The translations under genes and the position numbers were made by a program. A stretch of DNA of 23,433 nt from NCBI GenBank assembly GCA_001642005.1, contig LWCA01000584.1, positions 1 through 23,433 on the forward strand, given 5' to 3'. Below, piece by piece: positions 1-9,712 of the stretch (position 1 is the first letter of the stretch; the number at the start of each line of letters is the position of its first letter). The DNA is from Intoshia linei. Lineage: Eukaryota; Orthonectida; Rhopaluridae. The notes under the pieces are model-generated. The model searched no databases. It was not told where the DNA came from and was given only the letters and a program-made list of their open reading frames with translations.

Positions 1-338
1 ATATATATATATAAATTTATTATATAAATAAAAATAAGTGTAGGGTTATTTGGCTCTAGATCAATACTATTCTAAAAACATTCTATACAGAAAGCAGTAC
101 TTTTATATATCAAGTTTGTGTGCATATCCAACAGATTGTAAAATTTATATATACAGCAGTGATTTCAGACTTTTGCAACACCATAATTCCTAGTTATAAT
201 ACATTATGTATTAGGGTGGTTTCAAAAAAAAATTTTAAAAAGTACTTTTAAATGTATTAATTAGACATGGCTGTTATAGACTGTATTATATTTGTTAAAA
301 ATTTTTAATTTGTAATCACTGATATAATATATTGTAAT
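1..338. other. AT-rich non-coding DNA at left edge
   Basis: I see no coding exon here. The window opens with a short (AT)n run and continues as low-complexity AT-rich sequence. It may be part of an upstream intron of the TRPA gene, whose 5' exons are missing, but no splice site or ankyrin coding could be supported. The last 8 bases (ATTGTAAT, 331-338) are the left target duplication of the adjoining hAT element. Confidence 0.5.
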
Positions 339-732
339 TAGGATTGGCAAACGATAAAATTTTATTGATAAACATAATTATTATAATTATAATTTTACAC
401 AGGGATTGGAAATAATTGATTGCAATCAATTATCTTGTATAAACTAATTGTTTGCTATAATATAGCAAATTAATATATTATATTAATTTTTCAATTGGTT
501 TTTTTCATATAACTGAAAAAATATAAATTGAATCCTTTTTTGACGAATGACTAGATGGAAAAATTCATTAAAATTTATTTTATGTAGTTCTATAATTAAA
601 TGTAATCATTACACAATACACTATAATTTATAATAATTATTATAGTGTATAATATATATAGTGTATATTATACATATAACATATAGTATATTATAATGTG
701 AAAAACTTACATTTATATTTTAGTTTAATTTT

Positions 733-860
733 GGGTTTTATAAATTTTTTTTAAACCAAACTTCCAAGAGGGGTTTTTAATATTTTTTTTTGAACCAAAC
801 TTTCAAGGGGGTTTTAGGAAATTGTTTTTGAACCAAACTTTCAAAAGGGGTTTTTTGAAC
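733..860. repeat. 38-bp minisatellite, about 3.3 copies
   Basis: Three tandem units (733-770, 771-808, 809-847) plus a partial one each begin GGGTTTT and contain AACCAAACTT followed by a CAAG/CAAA purine run. Unit lengths are 38, 38 and 39 bp. No reading frame stays open across it. It lies in the left half of the degenerate hAT element and may be subterminal sequence of that element. Confidence 0.75.
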
Positions 861-1364
861 TGTATTATATATATTAATAGTGTATTGTATTATAATACAA
901 TATTAAGATGTTAAGTTGACACTGTCAACACTCGTTGTAGCGTATCACAGTCTCATCATGCTTTATTTATTTCGAGAAACAATTGTATTTCCAAATGCGA
1001 TGGAAGAAATATAATAAATAATATGAAAATATATTCTAAATGCTATTTTGCAAATAAAATAGTTTCATATTGTATAATAAAATATTAACAACTTTTTATT
1101 AATCTATTCAATTTTCGAAAAATAGAAACGCGTTTATCATCAGAAAAATGATTTATTTAACCTACTAGCTTGACTGTTATGTACTTCGAACATACAACAC
1201 CCTAATATATTGATTATAACCACCATGACCAGTTTTTTAAAAATAATTATGATATTGTTATCAATCTTCAATTAGTAAATTTGAACCGATTAAAAAATGT
1301 CCAAATTGTTTGTTTTTAAGATAGCATTTAAATAAAAATAGCAACCTGAATAATCAATCCATTT

Positions 1365-1650
1365 ATCACTGATATAACTCAAGCTGCAATGAAATATCAA
1401 GAAGAATTATTATAATTAAAATATGATGAAACATGTTTTGTATTTTTCATGGAAGGTGGATGCAAACAAATGTGGCAAAGATGTTTAATGTCAAATTTTG
1501 ATATATAAAATGTGGAATAAAATATAATTGTTATTTTTAGCGTTCCCTTTAACATACCCTGTAGAATCTGCTTTTAGTTTAAATGTAAATATACTGACTA
1601 CGAAGAGAAACCGATTAAACATTGTTAATCGAGGTTAACTGTGATTAACT
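1365..1650 (+). pseudogene. hAT transposase C-terminal relic
   Basis: The plus-strand translation near 1541-1640 reads like the conserved hAT C-terminal dimerisation block: a FPLTYPVESAFS stretch followed by an ILTTKRNRLN stretch. This is the family pattern of TY-C-E-SAFS then K-x-RNRL. Upstream, near 1390-1425, a QEELL..KYDE segment resembles the preceding hAT motif. The segments lie in different frames with intervening stops, so this is a dead copy. It sits within the terminal repeats at 339 and 2425, which supports calling that element hAT. The catalytic part of the transposase was not recognised. Confidence 0.6.
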
Positions 1651-1862
1651 GTGTAAATCAATTTATGAAATACATTTTAACTTTAATTTTTATTGAAAAC
1701 CTCCAATGTTCCCAAATGGAACGTGTGGTAACATCGGACTCGGACTCCAATAAGTAAATTTTTTTGTGGTTGATTTAGGGGTAATCTCACAATATACTAA
1801 GATCAGTGGTTTTCAACGGTGGGCGAATTTGATTTTTTAAATCATTTTAAAATATTTTTTTA

Positions 1863-2235
1863 TAGGTGTCTACTTTAATTCAACCTTTTTTACTAAAAAG
1901 TGAAAATTCCACTTTTACCTACCTTTTAGGAAAAAATCCATTTTTATCAACCCTTAAGGGATTAATCCACTTTTACAAACCCTAAAGCGTAAAATCCAAC
2001 TTTACCAAACCTAAAAGGTTAACACCTTAACTGTATTTTCACTTTTAGAGTTGGTAAGACTGAATTTTTCCGTTTAGGATTTTGAAGAACTGGCTTTTTC
2101 GTTTTAGGGTTGGTAAAACTAGATTTTTATTCTTCAGGCTTGATAAAACTGGATTTTTAGTAAGAATGGTTGGTTTTTAGTAAAAATGGTTAGATTTAAG
2201 TAAAAATGATTGGGTTCAAGAATATTCTCTTTTTT
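1863..2235. repeat. Fold-back satellite: about 30-bp units in two opposed arms
   Basis: From about 1900 to 2025 there are roughly four diverged units of about 29-30 bp of the form TCCACTTTTACCAACCCTAA. From about 2035 to 2235 the units recur as the reverse complement (TTAGGGTTGGTAAAACTGG and variants). The two arms therefore form a long imperfect inverted repeat centred near 2030. The left edge begins GGTGTCTACTT, which is also the left edge of the related copy at 6031. It looks like a fold-back or MITE-type element with internal satellite units. It has no coding potential. Confidence 0.65.
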
Positions 2236-2433
2236 TATTAATTACATAACTAATCTCTAAAAAGATAAAAACAGTTATAAATTATAAATTTGTCATAATC
2301 TTAACATTAATACAATTTTCCATTGATATCAAAGATTAAGTCTAAACAAGGAAATTTTAATTTATTTTTCTGAAAAGTAATTTATTAAATAATTCAATTT
2401 TTTTATTAATAAATTGCCAACCCTAATTATAAT

Positions 2434-2692
2434 AATTTTCTTAAATTATGATTCATATATAATTATATATATTAATTAATTATAATAGGTGAACAAAGTG
2501 ATTGTCAGCAAAAAACGGTGGTAAATTATTTATTTATTATTGTTTATTATTTATTTTAATATAATTCATAATTATCATATGATCAGTGGTTCTTAAACTC
2601 TGTACGAACAAATATGAATACTTCCAAATTTTCGCGAATCCTGATTGGGAAACACTGTTATAGATACTTATTTTAACATTTATTGAAACTAG
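2434..2692. other. Non-coding, with a 74-bp hAT-end fragment
   Basis: Between the hAT element and the first TRPA exon is AT-rich, probably intronic sequence. Positions 2584-2657 start CAGTGGTTCTTAAAC and end, on the reverse strand, CAGTGTTTCCCAATC. This is a very short remnant with both hAT-like ends. Its 8-bp flanks do not match, so the assignment is weak. Confidence 0.4.
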
Positions 2693-4397
2693 TTGGATGT
2701 AATTGTGGAAAATGAAGATTTGGATCTGATTTTACATCCCGTGATAAGCAAACTAATTGATATTAAATGGAAAATATTTGGATTGTAAACATAAACACTG
2801 TAATAAAAACTAATTTACACGTAGCAAGCACGCTACGAAAATGTTATCATTAAATTTAATTTTCGCCATTTTGTGGACAATTGACCCAGTCATAACTGGG
2901 ATGCACCGTAGGCACCTCTACAAATTTCCAATAGATATTTGGAGAATTTTCACATTTGTAATTTTAATTAAAAAATAAAATTTTATAAACTGATTCATAG
3001 TGTGGTGGCGTCATTAGCGTTGTAATTATTATTGTACTGGAAATCAAATCTATTAAGCTGAGTTTAAATCGACGAAAAGTATTTTTGCAAAGTTATTTTT
3101 AACATCGTCAATTTTAGAATTGGAGAAAGTGGCGATTGAGTGAAATGAATAGAGATTTAATTTATTGCCATCCAAAATATTTGGATGAAGAACTTTTTAT
3201 CAAGCATAAAATATCTGAATTGAAGAACATGGCAAACATGTATTTAAAAGATCCATGGTATAACTACAAATAATAAAATAAAAAAAAATATATTTAATTT
3301 TTTTAGTAATTTTAATAGGAATATTCTTGACTGGAGTGTAATAGTTATGATTATCGTGTGTTCAATTTCTCATATGGTAGATGTAGTACACCATTCGATT
3401 TCAATTGGTAAAAATAAACTATATAACATTATAGTGTATCATGGTCGAAGGGTTTTTAGTATAATTAATTTTAGCAAGATTCAATCTTCGATTTACATCC
3501 ATTACTATTATTATGCTTTGGGTTAGACTCATGAAATACGTTAAGCCATACACCGTCATAGGTAATTTTGAATGAATTAACATTTATAATATTTACGATA
3601 TCCTAAATATTAATTTAGGTCCATTCGTAGTCATGCTAACCTTGTTACTCAAAGACATTTTAAAATTTTTCTATTTATATATGCAATTTTACATACCGTA
3701 CGGTAAGATTCAAGAGTTAAGATAATTATGTCTATTATTTGAAATAGCCTGTGCATTCTGGATGTTATTTGGAGGATCAAAAGTTTACGAAAAATATATT
3801 TATATTCAACCAAACACCCCCGATCAAATAACACAAATACCTGGATGGGAAACTCCAGGCATAGCCTTGTAATTATAATGCACAATTGAGTAATATATTA
3901 ATTGATAGATGGACGTTATTCCGAATAACATTAGTCGATGAATATAGTTTTGAAGTTTTACGTTTATTTCATTATTTTATATTAAAATAGGATTTGGCTA
4001 GTTTGGATTCCGTAATGGCCCTCCTAATGATTTTTACGTGGATTATGATTTCTGGAGTACTAATTCTCAACTTGTTTATTGCATTAATGTCTGATTCGTT
4101 TCAAAGAATTCACGATAATGCTCATGCTGTAGCAAAAATGCAACAAGCAATTTTACTTAGTGACATTGAAAATAATTTTCAAAATGACAGAGAAAAACTA
4201 GAATATTCCAATATTATGAAGACCGAATATAGCGATATTTCAACCACTTATAATGAAGAAGAAATTGACATTCAAAAAGAAATGCGAGATAGTATTTTGC
4301 AATTACAGGTATCAACTTTATATTTAAGTCTCATTTTTATTTTTAGTATGAATTGAGCGATTTAACAAAATTTGTAAAAGAGCATATAAAAACCTAA
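2693..4397 (+). CDS. TRPA-family cation channel (pyrexia/waterwitch-like), 3' exons
   Basis: Eleven exons (2693-2784, 2825-2957, 3001-3078, 3118-3257, 3319-3407, 3475-3561, 3619-3702, 3748-3868, 3909-3954, 3991-4308, 4347-4397) join in phase into 412 codons ending TAA. The first exon has the pre-S1 linker pattern LILHP then IKWKIFGF, seen just after the ankyrin repeats in TRPA channels. Next come hydrophobic S1 and S2, DPWNILDW before S3, the S4 segment ARFNLRF, and S5. The pore segment is ACAFWMLFGG (about residues 235-244 of this partial protein), then LFRITLVDEYSFED, S6 with LNLFIALMSDSFQRI, and an acidic C-terminus. Such channels conduct cations in response to heat or chemicals at the plasma membrane. 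The ankyrin repeats and start codon lie outside the window. The subfamily call rests on the pore and S6 motifs; TRPA1 itself is less likely. Confidence 0.85.
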
Positions 4398-4401
4398 TAA
4401 A
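4396..4401 (+). terminator. AATAAA overlapping the TRPA stop codon
   Basis: AATAAA starts at the second base of the TAA stop (4395-4397). If used, the mRNA would have an extremely short 3' UTR. The hAT MITE begins only 27 bp further on, so the compact 3' end is plausible. Confidence 0.4.
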
Positions 4402-4427
4402 TTATAAATAGATTCTAGACTCTAGAC

Positions 4428-4766
4428 CAAGGGTGTCAATTATGCAGCCCCCAATTATGGAATGTACGCCCCGCGTTATAATATAAATTTTAATTTTTTA
4501 TAACAATTTTTTACACATATTTCTTATTTTCCAGTTTTTTCATATATTTTTCAGGGTTTATTTATCATTATTACAATTTTAACATTATTTGTACACTTAC
4601 TCCATTTTTATTGTTTCATATTTTATTTTATGAATTAAAATTATTATAAATTAATTAAATCTGTTTGTTTTAACATAATTTTTTGAATAAAGATTTTTTT
4701 TGTGCTGCCCGCGTAATAATTTTTTTCACATTTGGCCCGCCAAGCAAATTGAGTCTGATACCCCTG
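4428..4766. mobile_element. Non-autonomous hAT MITE with perfect 8-bp target duplication
   Basis: The 339-bp element starts CAAGGGTGTC and ends GATACCCCTG, which are imperfect inverted termini of the hAT type. Identical octamers CTCTAGAC flank both sides (4420-4427 and 4767-4774). They fit the nTCTAGAn insertion preference seen in many hAT families. Blocks near each end (GCAGCCC..., ...GCTGCCCGC and GGCCCGCC) are GC-rich against the surroundings. There is no open reading frame, so it must be mobilised in trans. It inserted just downstream of the TRPA stop codon. Confidence 0.85.
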
Positions 4767-4774
4767 CTCTAGAC

Positions 4775-5234
4775 TTAAAAATACCAATTATGTATCAATA
4801 ATTAATGGAATCTTCACTTTATAAACATATTTCAGGCGAATTTTACCAATACTGCAAAGGATTGTAATTAATATAAAAATGATAATAACAAAGTTGCATT
4901 ACTTTTAGTTTCGTTCTGTAGTTTAAATTTGAAACAAAATGTTTTGAGAATGGGAATTTGAAATTTAAAAATTGCGTAGCAATGAAAAGAATTCTGAAGG
5001 AATGAATTATATAGATTTTCACTTATGTCTTAATTGGAAATGTGTAGACATTCAATGCTCATTATTTTTGAAACTGTAGGATCAATATTTTTATTTTAAT
5101 CAAAATACATGTACAAATATATGTATTTGAAAAATATTAGTTAATAATATATTAAAAATTATTTTTCACCAGAAATGCGTAGATTTCTGGGATTGAAATT
5201 TTGTATTAATATAAACTGGAATAAGCTCTATCAA
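4775..5234. other. Intergenic AT-rich DNA, nothing recognised
   Basis: I found no exon, RNA gene or terminal repeat that I can defend in this stretch between the MITE and the dispersed repeat. It is probably old repeat sequence. Confidence 0.4.
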
Positions 5235-5727
5235 AATAATGTTTTTTTTTAATTTTCGGACCGTTAATTATTTCACATTTTTTGTATAAAATATTTGGGA
5301 AAAAAATATATGAATACTAAAATGCTTTTTTGACCGTGAAGTCATCTCTTATTCGGACTGAAATTTTTTATGTGTATTAACAGGATACAACTATACCACT
5401 TGTAAATTTGTTTAAATTCTAGGACTGTTTTCATAATAAAAAAAAGTAATTTGGCCCTAAGGACATAATTTTTTTAAATTTAAATTTATGATAATGTTTA
5501 TGATCTTAAAATCCGTAACAGCGTATATATTTTTTAAATTCTCCAACTTGTTTGATTTTCAAAAAAAAAATAATTGGGGTTTTTGACTAGTAAAATGTGA
5601 ATTTGAGAGGTTGAAATTTAACTTATTATCACCCCGGAAAATACTGTAATTGAAATGTGCACTTTATAAAATTTTAAGACTGGTAGTTATTGAAATAAAG
5701 TGGAACACACACACAAAAAAATATTGC
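5235..5727 (+). repeat. Dispersed repeat, copy 1
   Basis: About 490 bp that recurs in inverted orientation at 21195-21650. Shared landmarks in order are ATACTAAAATGCTTTTTTGAC, an attCAGGATACAACT-like block, TTATGATAATGTTTATGAT, AATACTGTAATTGAAATG, and GTAGTTATTGAAATAAAGTG followed by a CA-dinucleotide run. The copies differ by many substitutions and small indels. It has no coding frame and no clear inverted termini. The family is not identified; a SINE or MITE-like origin is possible. Confidence 0.75.
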
Positions 5728-6030
5728 TTAGGATATTAGATAAGTAAGGATAGAAACTAATTTAGAATCTTGACGTGCCACATTTTTTAATTTATTGTTG
5801 GAAAATTTATGAAACAAAAATGTAAATAAAAACAAAAAATTTTGGAATTATTAAAAATATTCGGCGGGTAAACGATTGAGAATCACTATTCTAGAATCTA
5901 GACTCAATGTTTTCAACTGCATATAAACAGTAAATAGGTCTGTCAAGATCAATCTTTCCATCTATTTTTTTAAATCTTAGATTCATTTTAAATGCACAAT
6001 AATATTGAATAAAATTGATTATGATATTTA
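5728..6030. other. Intergenic DNA with an isolated hAT-type end
   Basis: No gene is visible. At about 5866-5890, read on the reverse strand, there is a terminus TAGTGATTCTCAATCG followed by a CCGCCGAA block. It resembles the CAGTGGTTTTCAACGG end at 1804-1819. Its partner end was not found, so it is probably a truncated MITE. Confidence 0.35.
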
Positions 6031-6160
6031 ATGGGTGTCTACTTAAATACCACAATTTTTACTAAAAATCAATACCAACTATTTTCGCAAAATTCCTGTT
6101 TTACCAAATCTTAATGGAAAAATTCAGTCTTACCAACCCTAAAATGAAAAAATCAGTATT
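6031..6160 (+). repeat. Fold-back satellite family, single-arm copy
   Basis: It begins GGGTGTCTACTTAAATACC, matching the left edge of the larger element at 1863. It carries three units of about 30 bp with the core TTACCAACCCTAAAATG, in the same orientation as that element's left arm. The opposing arm is missing. Confidence 0.6.
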
Positions 6161-6264
6161 ACCGTTGTGGTTGCACAACATTTTCTGGTGGAATTATTAA
6201 ATGTAAATATCAAATACCGATAAGTCTATATATGATAAATCTTGACAAACTTTATTTGGCATCA

Positions 6265-6500
6265 TAGGTATTATGATATGGTTTACCGAAGAAGTTTTAA
6301 AAAACTATCCAATTTTAACTAATTTTGCTTTAATGGCTTTGTTGCTATTTCCACCTTTTTATTTATCAGAATGCGGGTTTAATGCTGTTTTAGACTTACA
6401 AAACTGTTTGTACTAACAAAAAAGAGAAGTAGATTCCAAATTTCAAAACGAAGAGATTAAAGTTTAAAGCTTACATTAATGTCTAATATTAAGAAAATCT
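6265..6500 (+). pseudogene. hAT transposase dimerisation-domain relic
   Basis: On the plus strand near 6277-6412 the translation contains WFTEEVLKNYP, then about 12 residues later LLLFPPFYLSECGFNAVL. This is the hAT C-terminal pattern W...YP.L....LL.fP..Y..E.GF..v. An in-frame stop follows, then KREVDSKF. No upstream catalytic region is recognised. At 6599-6613 a hAT-like right terminus (GGTTGGGATACACTG) follows, and it may belong to the same element. It is dead and unrelated in sequence to the copy at 12132-15281. Confidence 0.6.
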
Positions 6501-6613
6501 GTAAGAATTTGGTCAACCATCTCATTAATTCTCACAAAAATTTTTTCAGTGGTGCCAAGGATATTTTTATGACTGAAAGTGGAGACTAGAATAAAATAGG
6601 TTGGGATACACTG

Positions 6614-6971
6614 GTAGAACAAAACTTCAAAACAAATTGAATTTATGGTAACCATCCATTGAAAATCGCACTAATATTCAGAATATCTTAGTTTCAATAT
6701 ACCTTTAACTTTCTATCAGGTTAACAAATAAATAATTAAAATTTGCATAATGTACTGTGTAATAAATCCCAAAAATTTTCGCATAATATATTGATTCCAC
6801 ATAATTTATCCAGATTAGAACATTGTTTATATCTATGAAAATATTTCATTTAACCTGGATCAACTTTTTGCCCACATGCAATATTCCATATAACCGCGCA
6901 GTGTTAAAAAAAATAAATTTTCATTTATTATCAATGTTAGTTTATCATAAATATAAATAGAATTAGATAAA
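6614..6971. other. Intergenic DNA, no gene seen
   Basis: Low-complexity AT-rich sequence between the hAT relic and the reticulon 3' end. No exon or repeat family could be supported. Confidence 0.4.
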
Positions 6972-6977
6972 TTTATT
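6972..6977 (-). terminator. AATAAA after the reticulon stop
   Basis: On the minus strand AATAAA begins 13 nt downstream of the TAG stop of the reticulon gene, in the expected position for a polyadenylation signal with a short 3' UTR. Confidence 0.5.
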
Positions 6978-6989
6978 GATAGACATTAG

Positions 6990-9282
6990 CTATTTATCCT
7001 TTTTTGAAGTAGTTTTCTTGGGCTTTTTGGCAATTTGACTTTTCATCCTAAATATGAAATTAGATATATAGACGATTACTAATAATTTGTTGGTATACTA
7101 CACGATTTCCCGAGGGTGTGTACTGAGGTATTAAATGACCAAGTTAGTTATAGGCAAGTTCTATTTAAAGATAGGCACATGATACACAAGGTTCCGTAAA
7201 CCGACTAAAGGCTTAGCTGCGATGAGTCCATTAAGGCACACACAGTGGCGTAACTATTCAGAGCAGGATGTTTAATTGGTAAAAGAAGAGCTCTGAGATA
7301 CCCTTACGCCACGTTACTAAGTTAAAATACAAGTTTTACGATAATAGTCTATTAGACGGTAATTCAAAGGTTAATTTGATAAGAAAATTCAACAAATATA
7401 CAAAATAATTAAGAATGTATAATTTACCTAAAAAAAAAAAAATATGAATCCACAGTTGAACAAAACTATAAAATTAAATCCTGTTAACACTTCAACTAGA
7501 TAAATAATTTAATTTTTCTCTACAAAACCCGAAACCAACGATTACAGCAACATATTCTATTTTGCGATTGAATTAAATCATTCTTAGAGGATACTTCCAA
7601 TAAAAATTTATTCTCCAAATAATGAAAAGTATATTTGAATGAAATAATTAATGTATTTATGCAGCTTTTTATAATTCTTAAATTAAATTAATAAACTTTT
7701 TAAATTCCCTGAGGCAGATTGATCTTTTAAATAATCATCTCAAATATACTGTTAGGACAATTCTAAAACGGATCGTCACTAACGGGGAAAGCCTTGATGT
7801 AAACCGAGGAAATACAGTGAGAACGGAATAATTATTTGTATACGTTAAAAATAAGTACACATTTTACTCAATTTACTTGACACATCAAAATTTCTTTCAA
7901 ATTTTAATTGTTTTTATGCCTCAAAAATGGTTCGTATCAAGTTCAATATAATATATAACAAACGTACTCAATTTAGATTCATAGATAATTCCGCAGTATA
8001 CAATTAATACCGTTTCATTGTCACATTCGACATTTATAAATCAAAATACACAAAACAAATGTTTTGTCTAATAATCCTGTTCAATTCAATGTATATATAA
8101 TGACCAATAGAAACTTAAATGAGTTGATACCACATTCTCATCGGTGTGAGGTTCACATCATTCAACTAAAACGTTACCTATTAAAAATTGATTTTGCCTT
8201 GTTCATTGCCACATCTATTATTTTACTTAATTTATCCTAAACACAGTAATAATTAAATTTAATAAAAAAAAACCATAAAGATTAAAAATTATTATTTGTT
8301 AATTTTGAAATAACATTAAAAAATAAAAAAGTGGGATTTGAAAATCAATATATACCTTATAATTAGTGTAAAATACAGGAAGCACAAAAACACTAGTAAC
8401 AACTAAATAAAAATAAAATATAATATTTTTTAAAAATACCTAAAAATAACAAAGTCAAAGCATTGAACCAAGATCCAACATAACTCATTATGTAACACAA
8501 CAAAATATACTAAAAATTTATGTAAAATGGTAAAATAAAAAACCTTTAGTGTTTCAATCCAATGTTTAACAAAAATGATATCTCTCAATCGTAAGAAAAT
8601 AGTTAAAATTAAATTTCTAAAGACGTCTTGATTTGCAAGTAAATAATTTTCAATATTTTTGAAATCGTATATTAATAGTCGTCTAAAATAAAAAAAAATG
8701 ATTAAAAACATGAATTCAAAAATTACTCAAAACAATGAGCAGAATCCTCTTTTTTGTAAGCATGACTCAACGTTGTATAAACTCTACAAAAACAAGTGGT
8801 AAGTAAAAGGAATCCAAACAAATAAGACGTGATGCTAATGACTGAAAAGCTAGATAACGAAAGATACAAAATAATAGCAGATCCATATACACCCAAAGTA
8901 ATTTTAAAATCTTTCCAGTGGATTAAATCGTCACCTTGAATAAAAATTAAATTATTAATAAATTTAAACAAACCACACTATCTATAAAAAATTTTTATTA
9001 AAAATACACACTTTAAAAAAAAAAATTATTATCGGATATTTACAATAAAAATACTCACAAGTTGGTATGCACTTATAAAACTGAACGCACATTGAATCAT
9101 TGAGTTCTTGGGTCTCTAAGTAAAAATGAAAGTAAGTTTTATAAAATGAATAATTTACCTACGGTGGATTCAATTTGATAATTAAGTTCACAGGATAAAT
9201 TCCGTCTTCTTATAGGTGTAGTTGACTTTTCATTATCACTGTTGGTGCTATCATATTTTTCCGCCATAGACAAATTATCCAT
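6990..9282 (-). CDS. Reticulon-family ER membrane-shaping protein
   Basis: Eight exons in minus-strand order (9282-9159, 9115-9059, 8934-8727, 8682-8544, 8509-8440, 8402-8356, 8236-8178, 7047-6990) join in phase into 253 codons plus TAG. An in-frame TGA two codons before the ATG supports the start. About 60 polar N-terminal residues precede a reticulon homology domain. It has DDLIHWKDF at about 62-70, then a long hydrophobic hairpin (about 70-112) ending FCRVYTTLSHAYKKED. Next come a linker with LRLRDIIFVKHWIETLK, a second hairpin (about 177-211) with YVGSWFNALTLLFL and FVLPVFYTNYK, and a lysine-rich tail. Reticulons insert hairpins into the ER membrane and bend it into tubules. The C-terminal KKDK fits a dilysine ER-retrieval signal. 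The splice joins are inferred from homology and phase. Intron 7 is 1.1 kb; several others are 34-44 nt. Confidence 0.88.
7048..8177 (-). other. Reticulon intron 7 (1.1 kb)
   Basis: The only long intron of the gene. Most of it is AT-rich and featureless. Positions 7090-7320 are less AT-rich than their surroundings and contain a short inverted repeat: CAGTGGCGTAAC at 7243-7254 against TTACGCCACG at 7304-7313, giving GTGGCGTAA/TTACGCCAC. This resembles the ends of a very small hAT-type MITE. No RNA gene was recognised in it. Confidence 0.5.
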
Positions 9283-9712
9283 AAATCACTAATTCATCAT
9301 TTAATATCAAATTAGATACATCAATACACCGTTAGAACAAATTAACCAGTCAACAACAAATTTAAAATGTTAAATTTCAAATTACTAACGTTTAATCATA
9401 AATTTATTCTTACCTTTAGTAATTTTCAAATGTAAAAGAATTTGAACGATATTAAATCCCAATCAATAATTTGTATATTTTGCTTCTAAGAAATAAAAAG
9501 AATAAAGTTGTTACATGTTAATTAGAACTTTACTTTATTCATTTTAAATAATATATTTTACTTGGGTTAATTAATTTTAACTTTAATTCGTTTATAATTA
9601 TTAATCGTGAAATATCAAGATTAATTATGTTTGCTATAGTGAAATTATGTTGCTACACAGTTTTACACGATAAAGATAAAATTTTTTATACTAACAATAT
9701 ATTATCGTCAAA
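9283..9712. promoter_or_regulatory. Divergent promoter region, reticulon and DPH6
   Basis: 430 bp separate the start codons of the minus-strand reticulon gene and the plus-strand DPH6 gene, so both promoters and 5' UTRs must lie here. The sequence is AT-rich with no unambiguous TATA box, initiator or CpG-rich segment. A shared bidirectional promoter is an inference from spacing alone. Confidence 0.5.

Larger units (their letters stand above)
339..2425 (+). mobile_element. Degenerate hAT transposon with 8-bp target duplication
   Basis: The left end TAGGATTGGCAA (339-350) is matched by an inverted right end, TTGCCAACCCTA (2414-2425), with one mismatch in 12. The flanks are ATTGTAAT (331-338) and ATTATAAT (2426-2433), matching at 7 of 8 bases, as expected for an aged hAT target duplication. 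Inside, on the plus strand, is a relic of a hAT dimerisation domain (1365-1650), which agrees with the assignment. The element also hosts a 38-bp minisatellite and a fold-back satellite, and is 2,087 bp long. It lies 260 bp upstream of the first visible TRPA exon, probably inside an intron of that gene. No open transposase remains. Confidence 0.7.

Noticed and set aside
733-860. Possible CRISPR-like direct repeats
   Set aside because: The units abut without unique spacers and the context is a eukaryotic transposon; it is a minisatellite.
1178-1202. tRNA-like stretch with TTCGAAC
   Set aside because: Only a T-loop-like heptamer is present; no acceptor, D or anticodon stem could be drawn.
3649-3885. 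Minus-strand open frame of 78 codons
   Set aside because: Antisense to TRPA exons encoding S5 and the pore; the plus-strand exons match a known family and the minus frame shows no domain.
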